A program made the position numbers and the translations under genes. Shown here in pieces: positions 20,039-28,801 of a stretch of DNA of 64,000 nucleotides; the first letter of the stretch is position 1, and each line of letters begins with the position of its first letter. Source of the DNA: DASRJG01 sp964647625 (GTDB lineage: Bacteria > Acidobacteriota > Polarisedimenticolia > Polarisedimenticolales > DASRJG01); NCBI GenBank assembly GCA_964647625.1, contig CAZYHZ010000002.1, positions 1-64,000 of the forward strand, in the 5' to 3' direction. The notes beneath the pieces are model-generated. The model was not told the origin of the DNA and did no database searches. It saw only the letters and a list, made by a program, of their open reading frames with translations.

Positions 20039-20929
20039 TCAAGCGCGGGGATGAAAGTCCCGGTACAGCCGCCTCAAGCGCTCGCGGTTGACGTGGGTGT
20101 AGATCTGCGTCGTCGTGATGTCGGCGTGGCCCAGGAGCATCTGCACCGCGCGAAGGTCGGCGCCGTTTTCGAGCAGGTGCGTCGCGAACGAGTGCCGGAC
20201 CACGTGCGGCGACAGCGCCGCCCGGATTCCCGCCGCACGGCCGTGGGCCTTGATCCGCTTCCAAAAACCCTGCCGCGTCAGCGGCGCCCCCCGCCGGCCG
20301 ACGAAGACGGCATCGGAGGAGCGACCCGACAGCAGGGCCGGCCTCGCGGCGGCGAGGTACGTGGTGACGGCCGCGATGGCCTCGGCGCCCATGGGGATCA
20401 CCCGCTCCTTGCGGCCCTTGCCGATGCAGCGGACGTAGCCCGCGTCGAGATGGAGGTCGTGGAGCTTGAGCGAGACCAGCTCGGAGGCCCGCAGGCCCGT
20501 CGCGTAGAGAACCTCGAGCATCGCCCGATCGCGGACGCCCTTCGGATCGCCCGCGTCCGGTGCTCCGAGAAGCCTGAGGACGTCCGCCCCGTCGAGCACC
20601 TTCGGCAGACTCTTCCAGATCTTCGGCGGCTCGAGGCGCGCCGACGGGTCTTCATGAATCCGGCCTTCGCGTAGGAGCCAGGCGAAGAAGCTGCGGACCG
20701 CAACGAGCCAGCGGGCGACCGAGCGCGGCGAGCGCCCCGACGTGCGCATCGCGCGCAGCGCCGACAGCAGATCGTCCGGCGAGGCCCCCTCGAGTGCGCG
20801 CCCGGTCATCCGCGCCTCGAGCGCGAGCAAGTCGCTGCGATAGGCGGACTGCGTATTTCGGGACAATCCGCGCTCGGCGGCCAGGTGATCGAGCCAGCCT
20901 GAGAGCGCCTCGTCGTCCGCTTCTGTCAC
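20039..20929 (-). CDS. xerD: tyrosine recombinase XerC/XerD family
   Basis: A 296-residue site-specific recombinase of typical XerD length. The N-terminal SAM-like domain (about 1-90) starts LSGWLDHLAAERGLSRNTQS. The catalytic residues are clear: R in LYATGLRASELVSL, K in IGKGRKERVIPM, H-x-x-R in LSPHVVRHSFATHLLENGAD, H in LLGHADITTTQIYTHV and the Y within that last motif. It probably resolves chromosome dimers at dif. XerC versus XerD is not settled here. The GTG start overlaps the dtd stop (GTGA). Confidence 0.9.
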   Translation of the reverse strand: MTEADDEALSGWLDHLAAERGLSRNTQSAYRSDLLALEARMTGRALEGASPDDLLSALRAMRTSGRSPRSVARWLVAVRSFFAWLLREGRIHEDPSARLEPPKIWKSLPKVLDGADVLRLLGAPDAGDPKGVRDRAMLEVLYATGLRASELVSLKLHDLHLDAGYVRCIGKGRKERVIPMGAEAIAAVTTYLAAARPALLSGRSSDAVFVGRRGAPLTRQGFWKRIKAHGRAAGIRAALSPHVVRHSFATHLLENGADLRAVQMLLGHADITTTQIYTHVNRERLRRLYRDFHPRA

Positions 20930-21381
20930 GCGCGGGTTCCGTCTCTCGGATCGAGCAGGATCGTCACCGGCCCCTCGTTGATCAGCTCGACCTCCATCAT
21001 CGCGCGAAACGTTCCCGTCGCGACGGCGATTCCACGCGATGCGAGCGCCTCCGCGAACCGGCGGTAGAGCGCTTCCGCGGCCGCCGGATCGGCGGCACGC
21101 TCGAACGAGGGGCGCCGCCCGCGCCGCGTGTCCGCGGCGAGCGTGAACTGCGACACCACGAGCACGGCGCCGCCGGCTTCCTCGACGCTGCGGTTCATCC
21201 GCCCCGCATCGTCGGCAAAGATGCGCAGCTCGGCGGTCTTCGCGGCGTACCAGTCGGCATCGGCTTCGGTGTCGCCGCGCTCGACCCCCAGAAGGACGAG
21301 GAGCCCCGGCCCGATCGCGCCGACCGCCTGGCCGGCAACCCGCACCTCCGCGCGCGAGACTCGTTGAACGAGCACCTTCAC
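20926..21381 (-). CDS. dtd: D-aminoacyl-tRNA deacylase
   Basis: A 151-residue enzyme that removes D-amino acids wrongly attached to tRNA. The family motifs SQFTLAADTRRGRRPSF and ELINEGPVTILLD are present, the first supplying the Thr used in catalysis and the second the NxGPVT loop with its cis-Pro. The GTG start overlaps the stop of the DUF4340 gene, and its own stop overlaps the xerD start, so three genes are chained by GTGA junctions. Confidence 0.93.
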   Translation of the reverse strand: MKVLVQRVSRAEVRVAGQAVGAIGPGLLVLLGVERGDTEADADWYAAKTAELRIFADDAGRMNRSVEEAGGAVLVVSQFTLAADTRRGRRPSFERAADPAAAEALYRRFAEALASRGIAVATGTFRAMMEVELINEGPVTILLDPRDGTRA

Positions 21382-22730
21382 GGCGACGGCCGCGGCGGGG
21401 CTGCGGGCTGGGGCGCGAGATCGCCGGGACCCTTCGGCACGCGCGCGAGGACCGTGGCATCGAGCTTGAACACGGCTCCCGGGCGCGAAGGTGTGGTCGC
21501 CCACACGCTCTGCGCCGCGTCGCCGGGGGCGGATGGCCTCGGGCCGTAGACGAACCGCGCGATCTCGGCCTTCTCGCCGGAGAGGACGACCGTGGTCGCG
21601 CCCGCGGCGGCGTGCGCCTCCGTGACGAATCCTGCCGCCGTGAGTCCGCGAATGGAATCGAGGAACGCTTCCACGCGATCGGGGTCGATCGGCGTCCCGG
21701 CAAGCGTGCCGCTGCCGGTCCACGGGGTGGTGGCGCCCGCCCGCTCGATCGCGAGCGTGCCGGCGTCCCGCTCGATCGCGATACGCCGCAGGTCGGGGGT
21801 CGAGAACGTGACGATCTGCGAGCTGCGGAACGAATCGACGGGCTTGGCGATTTCCCCCGCGGTCGCCTCGTCGATCAGCCCCGCGAAGGAGGCGCCCTCC
21901 CGCCAGGCCAGGCGCTTTCCCGCGACGCCCGACGCCGCGACGAACGCAACCGTGGAGCCGGCGCCGGCCTCGACCTGAATCCTCAGCCGGCGATCGGCGT
22001 GGACCTCGGTCGGCGGTTTGGTGTCGTAGGGGCCCGACAGCTCGGTCGAGGTGAGCGTCCGTGTCAGGTTGCTGCAGGCCGAGGGAGAGCCCTGATCCGT
22101 GACGGGCCGCTCGACGCGGCATGTCCCGGCCGCGAGCGAGAGGACCAGCGGCCCGGTCGGTGCGTCGATCGAGACCTTCGAGATCGCGTCGGCATCGACC
22201 GGGATCAGGCGCTTCTCCCGGAATCCGTCCGCACCGCGCGACATGACACCGAAAAGCGACCCTTCCGTGAGGACGATCGTCTTGTCGTCGGAGCTCGCGT
22301 ACCGGTCCGACCCGATCGGCGAGGAACGGCCGAGAGCGACCGTCGCGACGGGGGCTCCTCCGGTCGCGGTCAACCGAGCGGCACAGGCCGCGGGTGCGAG
22401 CCCGTAGGCGTCCCGATGCGCGCCGTCATTGCCCACCACCTTGCGCACCTTCGCACCCACCAGCGCGTCGAGCAGCTCCTTCACGTGGCGCGGGTCGGCT
22501 TCGGTCGCGACCGGGCGGACGATGCGCCAGGCGCTCCCGTCGCGCTCCAAGGCGAGGGATGACACGCCGCACGTGATGTCGACGGCCGTCACGTCGGCGG
22601 TTTTCAACCCCGCAACGAGTGGAGCGTCCGCGCCGGTCCCGGTTTTGGGGGCCGGCGCGTGCAGCCAGTAGAGCGCAGCGATGGCCGCGGCCAGAACGAC
22701 GACGAGCACGACCAGCGCGCGGAGGCTCAC
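21378..22730 (-). CDS. DUF4340 domain-containing protein
   Basis: A 450-residue protein with one N-terminal TM helix (about 5-21, VVLVVVLAAAIAALYW) and a large periplasmic part with repeated DUF4340 patterns such as LERDGSAWRIVRPVATEADP and VATVALGRSS. Families of this kind nearly always lie beside a GldG-like protein and an ABC transporter, as here. The GTG start overlaps the GldG-like stop. The role is unknown; it may act as an accessory periplasmic subunit of the neighbouring transporter. Confidence 0.85.
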   Translation of the reverse strand: MSLRALVVLVVVLAAAIAALYWLHAPAPKTGTGADAPLVAGLKTADVTAVDITCGVSSLALERDGSAWRIVRPVATEADPRHVKELLDALVGAKVRKVVGNDGAHRDAYGLAPAACAARLTATGGAPVATVALGRSSPIGSDRYASSDDKTIVLTEGSLFGVMSRGADGFREKRLIPVDADAISKVSIDAPTGPLVLSLAAGTCRVERPVTDQGSPSACSNLTRTLTSTELSGPYDTKPPTEVHADRRLRIQVEAGAGSTVAFVAASGVAGKRLAWREGASFAGLIDEATAGEIAKPVDSFRSSQIVTFSTPDLRRIAIERDAGTLAIERAGATTPWTGSGTLAGTPIDPDRVEAFLDSIRGLTAAGFVTEAHAAAGATTVVLSGEKAEIARFVYGPRPSAPGDAAQSVWATTPSRPGAVFKLDATVLARVPKGPGDLAPQPAAPPRPSP

Positions 22731-24280
22731 AGCGACTTTCGCCGCAACCAGGCCACGATTCCCCCGATGAGCAGAACCTCCGGCAACAGCAACACGCCGA
22801 AGCGGAACAGGTTTCTCTGGTCGGCGGTCGTCATGTTGAGGCGTGAAGCCCGGAGCGACTTCGCGGGGCCGACGATCAGGTCCTCGGAGCCGGTGAGCCA
22901 GTGCACGACGTTGATCAGGAACTCACGGTTGAAGAATGCGCCGAGGTTGCCGTTGACCGTCCAGTCGGAATCGCCCGCGAGGACGAGACGGGTTTCCCCG
23001 TCTCCCGAGGCGAGCTTCACGGTCGCCGTCGCCGCGACGACGAGCGGGCCGCTGCGATCCGTCGCGTCCTTGGCGACGTGGCCGGTGGCCATCATGTCCT
23101 TCCATCGGGTCTCACCCCAGGCCGACTCGTGCGTCCGGGCGAGCGGCTGCGCGACGACGCCGGGCAGCCCGCCGTCGACCTTGATGGACAGCGAGCGCAC
23201 CTGCGACATTCGAAGCCTCTGCTTGAACCCTTTCGTGATCGGGTGCGGCGGGAAATCCTCGATGATCGGGTCGAGACCGAGGCGGGCGCCCAGGAAGGCG
23301 ATCTCTTCCTGGTCGACGATCATGTCGTCATCGAGAGCCAGGCGGTAGTCGGTCCACAGGGTATCGAGCCCGGGATCGGTGCCGGGATTGATCATCGCGA
23401 GCAGACGCCCGCCCTTCGCGAGATAGGAGCGCAGCGCATCGACTTCGTGCGCGATGAGCGGCTTGACCGGCCCCGCCAGGATCACCGCCGCAGCATCGTC
23501 GGGCACAGCGGGGGCGGCCGCGAGAAAGAGAGGCCGGATCTCGACGTTGTCGTCCTTGAGCGCGGCGGCGAACGCTCCGAGCCCGGCTTCCGTCGTCGTG
23601 TCCGTCACCTCCGGCTCGCCGTGACCGGTGACCGAGTATAGCCGCTTTCCGCCGGGGCGTGACACCTTGAGGATGAGGCTGGTGACGTCTCCCTCGGAGA
23701 AGCCGCCCGAGGCATTGCCCTCGGAGAGCGCCTTCGCGTCCCCGCACGCGGCCGCGAGGACGCCCGAGCGCGTGACCCCGAACCGGTCCGCCTCCTGCGG
23801 CTCCTTCTCCGGATCGACGAAGCGAACGTGCACCTTGGGTGACCGGGCGGTGTAGCGCGAGAGCAGCTCGTCGAGCGCCGCCCGGTTCCGGTCTCCTTGC
23901 GGCGCGAACGCGGCGAGGTCCACGGGCTTGTCGAGGTGAGCCAGCAGGGAGAGCGTCTTCTCGCCGAGCGTGTAGACCTTGGACTCGGTCGCATCCCAAG
24001 TCTTGGGGAAGCGGGCGGCGAGCACGTTGAGCACCACGAGGATGGCGATGAAGATGAGGGTGCCCGACAGGGCGCCGGCCCGCGCCCGGGTGCCGCGCGC
24101 AGCAAGAGCGCCCGCGACGCCGCGGAGGTTCGCCGCGAGGGCGCAGAGCACCAGCACGCCCCCGCCGGCGATGTGCACGGCCGTCCACAGGTCGAACTGT
24201 CCCGAAAACGCGAACGAGAGCACGCCGAACAGGAGCAGAACCGTGCCCGCGAACCCCGCGACCTTGAGCGCGTCCTTCAA
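22727..24280 (-). CDS. GldG-family ABC transporter auxiliary protein
   Basis: A 517-residue membrane protein. N-terminal TM helices (about 8-60 and 72-90) precede a large extracytoplasmic domain of the ABC_transp_aux/GldG type, with ESKVYTLGEKTLSLLAHL and the IFT52-like VTGHGEPEVTDT. The C-terminal TM helix is at about 490-512. The TTG start lies one base after the permease stop, with GGAG suitably placed. In Bacteroidota, GldA-GldF-GldG is needed for gliding; here the same gene order suggests a related envelope exporter, not necessarily motility. Confidence 0.87.
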   Translation of the reverse strand: MKDALKVAGFAGTVLLLFGVLSFAFSGQFDLWTAVHIAGGGVLVLCALAANLRGVAGALAARGTRARAGALSGTLIFIAILVVLNVLAARFPKTWDATESKVYTLGEKTLSLLAHLDKPVDLAAFAPQGDRNRAALDELLSRYTARSPKVHVRFVDPEKEPQEADRFGVTRSGVLAAACGDAKALSEGNASGGFSEGDVTSLILKVSRPGGKRLYSVTGHGEPEVTDTTTEAGLGAFAAALKDDNVEIRPLFLAAAPAVPDDAAAVILAGPVKPLIAHEVDALRSYLAKGGRLLAMINPGTDPGLDTLWTDYRLALDDDMIVDQEEIAFLGARLGLDPIIEDFPPHPITKGFKQRLRMSQVRSLSIKVDGGLPGVVAQPLARTHESAWGETRWKDMMATGHVAKDATDRSGPLVVAATATVKLASGDGETRLVLAGDSDWTVNGNLGAFFNREFLINVVHWLTGSEDLIVGPAKSLRASRLNMTTADQRNLFRFGVLLLPEVLLIGGIVAWLRRKSL

Positions 24281-24281
24281 T

Positions 24282-25067
24282 CTATCTCCAGCGCTGTGAG
24301 GCGACCGCGGTGCGCGCGGTGAACAGCCCGGCGGCGGCGAGCGAGACGAAGTAGGCCACGTCGACCGTGGACACGTTGCCGCGCGTGAACCCCTCGAAGT
24401 GGGCGGGCAGCGACAGCGCCTTGAGCGCCGAGCGCGCGAGCCCTTGCGTCGATTCGGCCGGCCAGTCCACGACGAACAGGAGCAGGAACAAGACGAACGC
24501 CGAGACCGCGGCGACGACCTGGCTCTTCGTCAATGTCGACGCGGCGAACCCCAGCGCCGTCAGCGCGCACACGACCAGAGCGAGGCCGAGCAGGCCCGTC
24601 CCGATGGGGCCGCGCTCGGGGTCGCCGTAGTGGAGGATCACCGCGACGTAGAACGCCGCGCCCAGAACGAGAGCGCCCGTGACCGCCAGCTGCCCGAGGA
24701 ATTTCCCGGCGACGAGCTGGCCGGGCGTGACGGGCGCCGTGAGGAGCAGCTCGTCGGTTCCCTGCTTCCGCTCTTCCGCGAAGCTGCGCATCGTGAGCAC
24801 GGGAATCAAGAAGACGAACAGGATCAGGAAATTCCCGAAGAGCCCGGAGATCACCATCTCGTTGAGGTTCAGCCGGTCGAGCATCTCGGGGTTTTGCATC
24901 ATCTCGGCGTACCCCGTCGCGTTCTCGACGATCACCGCGAACTGGTAGACGAGGCTGAAGAAGAACCATCCGGCCAGAAAGAGGAACAGAGTCCAGACGA
25001 TCCAGGCGATCGGCGAAAACACCTGCGACCGGATCTCGCGCTTGATCAGGGCGAGCACGCCGTTCAC
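24282..25067 (-). CDS. ABC transporter permease (ABC-2 type, GldF-like)
   Basis: A 261-residue permease with six predicted membrane segments: about 17-37, 65-85, 105-125, 140-160, 170-190 and 235-252. The opening ALIKREIRSQVFSPIAWIVW and the motif FAEERKQGTDELLLTAPV are typical of the NosY/GldF group. The GTG start overlaps the ATPase stop (GTGA). It forms the membrane channel for the ATPase upstream and the GldG/DUF4340 proteins downstream. Confidence 0.9.
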   Translation of the reverse strand: MNGVLALIKREIRSQVFSPIAWIVWTLFLFLAGWFFFSLVYQFAVIVENATGYAEMMQNPEMLDRLNLNEMVISGLFGNFLILFVFLIPVLTMRSFAEERKQGTDELLLTAPVTPGQLVAGKFLGQLAVTGALVLGAAFYVAVILHYGDPERGPIGTGLLGLALVVCALTALGFAASTLTKSQVVAAVSAFVLFLLLFVVDWPAESTQGLARSALKALSLPAHFEGFTRGNVSTVDVAYFVSLAAAGLFTARTAVASQRWR

Positions 25068-25798
25068 GAGACGTTCTCCTCGACGATCGCGGTGTCGGCG
25101 GAGGTCACGCGCAGGAACGTCTCCTCGAGGCCCATCGCCGACGCCTCGGCGCCGAGCGGGACGTCCGCGGCGAGACGGCCGCGGTGCACCACGATCACGC
25201 GCGAGCAGGTCACGGCGACCTCCGCGAGGATGTGGCTGCTCAAAAGGACCGTGTGATCGCCCGCGAGAGCGCGGATGAGATGGCGGATCTCGCGGATTTG
25301 ATGAGGATCGAGCCCGACGGTCGGCTCGTCGAGGACGACCACCTCCGGCCCGTGAACCAGGGCCTGCGCCAGCCCCACGCGCTGGCGGAACCCTTTCGAG
25401 AGGTTTCCGATCAACCGTCCGGCGACCGTTCCGAGGCCGCACCGGTCGATCGCGGACGCCAGGGCCGCCTTGCGCGCGCCCGCGCGGACGCCCCGGAGCG
25501 CCGCGCAGAAGCCGAGGTATTCGCTCACGGTGTGATCGAGGTCGAGCGGCGGATGCTCGGGGAGGTATCCGAGGCGCCGCCGCACCTCCATGGGCTTTCG
25601 CAGGACGTCGAACCCCGCGACCTTCGCGGCGCCTCGATCGGCGCTCAGGAACGTCGAGAGGATGCGCATCATCGTGGTCTTGCCCGCGCCGTTCGGGCCG
25701 AGGAAGCCCACGACCTCACCGGACTCCACCCGGAAGCTCACGCCATCCAGCGCGGCGCGCTCACCGTAGCGCTTGACGATGCCGTCGACTTCGATCAT
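25064..25798 (-). CDS. ABC transporter ATP-binding protein (GldA-like)
   Basis: A 244-residue ATPase. Walker A GPNGAGKTT, signature LSKGFRQRVGLAQAL (LSKGF instead of LSGGQ, common in the ABC-2/NatA group) and Walker B VVVLDEPTVGLDP are present, followed by LLSSHILAEV. ATG 25798 with GGGAG upstream is preferred over the codon at 25816. It energises the permease encoded immediately downstream. Confidence 0.92.
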   Translation of the reverse strand: MIEVDGIVKRYGERAALDGVSFRVESGEVVGFLGPNGAGKTTMMRILSTFLSADRGAAKVAGFDVLRKPMEVRRRLGYLPEHPPLDLDHTVSEYLGFCAALRGVRAGARKAALASAIDRCGLGTVAGRLIGNLSKGFRQRVGLAQALVHGPEVVVLDEPTVGLDPHQIREIRHLIRALAGDHTVLLSSHILAEVAVTCSRVIVVHRGRLAADVPLGAEASAMGLEETFLRVTSADTAIVEENVS

Positions 25799-25832
25799 TC
25801 CGTCTCCCGGTCGCAAACGACGGAGCGGGATT

Positions 25833-27437
25833 CTAGGCGGGTGTTTTCTTCCGCGCCAATCGCAGGAGGAACTCCAAGCCCGCGATCGCCTCCGGCACGC
25901 GGATCGCGTAGGCCCCGATCGCCGTCACGGTCACGCCTGCGCCGATCGCAACGGCCAGCCGAGCGATCTCGGCGGCCTGTCCTCCCCCCGGAGCGACGTG
26001 CGCGGCGGCGGCGTGCAGGGCACCGCACGCGGCCGCAGCGGCCAGGGAGACGAGGGCCATGCCGGCGGTCGCGCGGACGACTCCGTGGCCCGCGATCGAT
26101 CCCGCGCGAGCACGCAGCCGCCACGCCAGGACGCCGAAGTTCGTCCACGCCGCGAGCGAGGTCGACAGCGCGAGGCCCAGAAACGGGGGAGCTCCGAGCG
26201 CGGGAAGCAGGACGATCAGGGCCCCGTTCGCCGCCAGCTTGACCACGACCGACGCCAGCGATGCAAGGAGTGGTGCGCGGGTATCCCCGAGCGCGTAGAA
26301 CGTCGGCGCCTGCACCTTCGTGACGGCGTAGGCGTACAACCCGGAGGCATAGCAGACGAGCGCTGCCGCGGTGGCGAGCGTCGAGGCGCGGTCGAAGCGG
26401 CCGTGCTCGAAGATCACCCGGACGATCGGCTCTCGAAGGACGATCAGTCCCGCAGTCGCCGGGAGCGTGAGCAGCGCCGCGGCGCGCAGGGACGCCGACA
26501 GGTTGGAGCGCAGAGCGGGAAGGTCGCCGGCCGCGGCGTCGCGCGAAACGCGCGCCAGGTTCGCCATCCCGAGCGCGACGCCGAACAGCCCGATCGGCAG
26601 CTGGATGAGCCGGAACGCGAGCGAGAGCCAGGTGATCGGCCCATTCCCGTAGCGGGACGCGAGCCAGGTGTCGATCAGGAAGCTGATCTGGACCGCCGCC
26701 TGTCCGATCGTGGCCGGAAGCATCAACGCCGCGACGCGGCGGAGCGCCGGATCGTGCGGCGCGAACCGCGGCCGGAACCGGAATCCCAGCTTTCGCATCG
26801 ACGGCAGCTGCACGGCGAACTGGAGGACGCCGCCTGCCATCGCGCCGATCGCGAGCGAGAGCCCGGGCTCGATGCGAAGCCGCCGGAACGCCGGAGCCAG
26901 GACCACGACCGAGGCGATCGCGGCGACGTTGAGGAGCGCGGGAGCCAGCGACGGGACGAAGAAGCGGCCGTAGGTGTTCAGGATCCCCATGGCGACCGAT
27001 GCGAGCGCCACGAACAGGAGAAACGGCGAGAGGATGCGCGCCATGGTGACCGCGAGCGCCAGCTTCTCCGGCGGGAACCCGGACGCGTAGACGCTCATGA
27101 TCCAAGGGGCGAACAGCACGATCGCCGCGGTGACGGCGGCGAGGATCAGCGTCAGGAAGGTGAGCAGCGTGCTCGCGAGACGCCACGCGGCGTCGGGGCC
27201 GTCCGACGCCTTGATCGCGGTGAACGTCGGAACGAAAGCGGACGACAGCGCGCCCTCCGCGAACAGGTCGCGGAGCAGGTTCGGAATTCGAAACGCGGCG
27301 AGAAACGCGTCGGTCGTGAACCCCGCACCGAAGTAGTACGACTGGACCTGCTCGCGAAACAGGCCGAGCACCCGGCTGATCGCGGTCGCCGCGGAGATCG
27401 ACGCCGCGCTCCGCAGGAGGCCCTTCTGCTCGTTCAT
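25833..27437 (-). CDS. murJ: lipid II flippase MurJ
   Basis: A 534-residue polytopic protein with about 14 TM helices, the length expected for MurJ. The N-terminal signature ISRVLGLFREQVQSYYFGAG and the family segment LLRDLFAEGALSSAFVPTF are intact. It moves the peptidoglycan precursor lipid II across the inner membrane. It lies 34 bases upstream of the ABC ATPase and reads the same way, and is divergent from ssb with about 90 bases between starts. Confidence 0.95.
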   Translation of the reverse strand: MNEQKGLLRSAASISAATAISRVLGLFREQVQSYYFGAGFTTDAFLAAFRIPNLLRDLFAEGALSSAFVPTFTAIKASDGPDAAWRLASTLLTFLTLILAAVTAAIVLFAPWIMSVYASGFPPEKLALAVTMARILSPFLLFVALASVAMGILNTYGRFFVPSLAPALLNVAAIASVVVLAPAFRRLRIEPGLSLAIGAMAGGVLQFAVQLPSMRKLGFRFRPRFAPHDPALRRVAALMLPATIGQAAVQISFLIDTWLASRYGNGPITWLSLAFRLIQLPIGLFGVALGMANLARVSRDAAAGDLPALRSNLSASLRAAALLTLPATAGLIVLREPIVRVIFEHGRFDRASTLATAAALVCYASGLYAYAVTKVQAPTFYALGDTRAPLLASLASVVVKLAANGALIVLLPALGAPPFLGLALSTSLAAWTNFGVLAWRLRARAGSIAGHGVVRATAGMALVSLAAAAACGALHAAAAHVAPGGGQAAEIARLAVAIGAGVTVTAIGAYAIRVPEAIAGLEFLLRLARKKTPA

Positions 27438-27526
27438 CGGGGCGGCGACTATAGTGAAACCGGGTACGCTGTGTTAGTCTCCCGATGTCCGCACCGGGTC
27501 CCGCGCCTCATCCAGGAGCAGCTTTC

Positions 27527-27949
27527 ATGGCGAGCGTCAACAAGGTCATCTTGCTCGGCAATCTCGGCCGCGATCCCGAGGTGCGGTTCACCCAGGGCGG
27601 CACGCCGGTCGCGAATTTCACGATGGCGACGACCGAGCGCTGGAACGACCCGTCGGGAGAGAAGAAAGAGAAGACCGAGTGGCATCGGATCGTCGTGTGG
27701 GGCAAGCAGGCCGAGATCGCCGGCGAGTATCTGAAAAAGGGGCGGCCGGTGTTCGTCGAGGGCTCGCTGCAGACGCGTGAATGGACCGACCGCGACGGCA
27801 ACAAGCGCTACACGACCGAAGTTCGTGCGCAGCGGCTTCAGCTTCTCGGGCGGCCCGACGATCGCGGAGCACAGCCCGGCGGCCCGCCGGCCGAAGACAC
27901 CGGCGCACCCGCCGACGCCTCCTACGCCGAAGACGACATCCCCTTCTAG
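27527..27949 (+). CDS. ssb: single-stranded DNA-binding protein
   Basis: A 140-residue SSB. The OB fold (about 1-110) begins ASVNKVILLGNLGRDPEVRF and contains FVEGSLQTREWTD. A Pro/Ala-rich linker leads to the acidic tail tip AEDDIPF, which recruits replication and repair partners. ATG 27527 has AGGAG upstream; the reading from 27485 adds 14 residues of no family match. It is the chromosomal copy; the island has none. Confidence 0.96.
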   Translation: MASVNKVILLGNLGRDPEVRFTQGGTPVANFTMATTERWNDPSGEKKEKTEWHRIVVWGKQAEIAGEYLKKGRPVFVEGSLQTREWTDRDGNKRYTTEVRAQRLQLLGRPDDRGAQPGGPPAEDTGAPADASYAEDDIPF

Positions 27950-27973
27950 TCTCTCGAGGCGTGACGCGCGCGC

Positions 27974-28678
27974 TCAGTGCGCCTTGCCGAGCTCGGCCGA
28001 CCGCGCTTTCGCGTCGGCCGCGAGGCTGCTCTGCGGGAAGCGCGTGGCCAGATCGTCATAGACGCGCTTGGCCTCGTCGGTCTTCCCCTGGCGCTCGCGC
28101 ACGCCGGCCAGAAGCATCAAGACCGAATCGGGAGGATACGGCGCCGCCGTCGTCTTCGAGGCGACCTCTTGGAGCAGCGTCGCGGCGCGCTCGGGATTGC
28201 CGGTCGCCTCGACGGCTTCGGCGAGCGCGATCTTCGCGGCGGCGGCCATGCTCTCGTTGCCGCTTCCGGACAGCTTCTCGAGAATCGGCGCGGCCTCCGC
28301 CGCTCTGTTCATCGCGGTCAACGTGCGTCCCTGGAAGAGCCGGGCGGCATCGCCCACGCCCCCCGATCCGCCGCGCGTGGCGGCCTGCTCGAAGAATCCC
28401 AGCGCCTCCGCGTACCGGGGCGCCGGAGCGGCGGCGCCGCCCTGGGGCGCCTGAGGCGAGAACGCGTCGATGCCTTGCGCGAGCAGGCGGTTCGCGTCCT
28501 GGGACGCGTTCTCGCGAATCGTGTTCCAGCCGAGGCCGAGGAGCACCACGGCGATCGCCGCGCCGATGCCGATCGCGACGCGCTGCCAGTGCGCTTCGAG
28601 CCATTCGCCGAAATCGAACACCCCCTCGATGAAATCGTCCTGTGCCATGTCCTTCTTCGAGATCTTCGCGGTTGCCAT
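27974..28678 (-). CDS. YfgM-like tetratricopeptide membrane protein
   Basis: A 234-residue protein with a cytoplasmic N-terminus, one TM helix (about 34-52, VAIGIGAAIAVVLLGLGW) and a periplasmic TPR-like domain, the layout of YfgM, an ancillary SecYEG partner that helps periplasmic chaperones. Repeats of the pattern AAAAKIALAEAVEATGNPE are visible. It lies just downstream of the tRNA-Arg gene in the same direction and converges on ssb. Assignment to YfgM is by layout, not by long sequence motifs. Confidence 0.75.
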   Translation of the reverse strand: MATAKISKKDMAQDDFIEGVFDFGEWLEAHWQRVAIGIGAAIAVVLLGLGWNTIRENASQDANRLLAQGIDAFSPQAPQGGAAAPAPRYAEALGFFEQAATRGGSGGVGDAARLFQGRTLTAMNRAAEAAPILEKLSGSGNESMAAAAKIALAEAVEATGNPERAATLLQEVASKTTAAPYPPDSVLMLLAGVRERQGKTDEAKRVYDDLATRFPQSSLAADAKARSAELGKAH

Positions 28679-28700
28679 CGTCGATCCTCTTTTGTCGGCC

Positions 28701-28778
28701 TGGTGGGCCTGGCAGGACTTGAACCTGCGACCTTGAGTTTAGGAAACTCCTGCTCTATCCGGACTGAGCTACAGGCCC
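28701..28778 (-). tRNA. tRNA-Arg (anticodon CCT), target of the island
   Basis: The minus strand folds to a full cloverleaf: acceptor arms GGGCCTG and CAGGCCC pair over 7 bp, the D-arm GCTC/GAGC closes, the anticodon loop reads TTCCTAA giving anticodon CCT, and the T-arm is GCAGG/CCTGC. CCA is encoded (28701-28703). The anticodon stem has one G/A mismatch at its base. It reads the AGG codon. Bases 28737-28778, the whole 5' half, are duplicated at 41095-41136 by integration of the island. Confidence 0.96.
28737..28778 (-). repeat. attL: 42-bp core direct repeat, 5' half of tRNA-Arg
   Basis: Identical over 42 bases to 41095-41136. On the plus strand it starts GTTTAGGAAACTCC and ends CTACAGGCCC. 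It covers tRNA bases 1-42: acceptor strand, D-arm and anticodon loop. The 3' half of the tRNA, to the left, is chromosomal; this copy is joined to the island. Confidence 0.93.
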
Positions 28779-28801
28779 GTCCTAAAGAAACGCGCAAACT
28801 A

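Noticed and set aside
20039..20929. Integrase of a second mobile element
   Set aside because: Length, motifs and operon context with dtd and accA fit a housekeeping Xer recombinase; no att repeats were seen around it.
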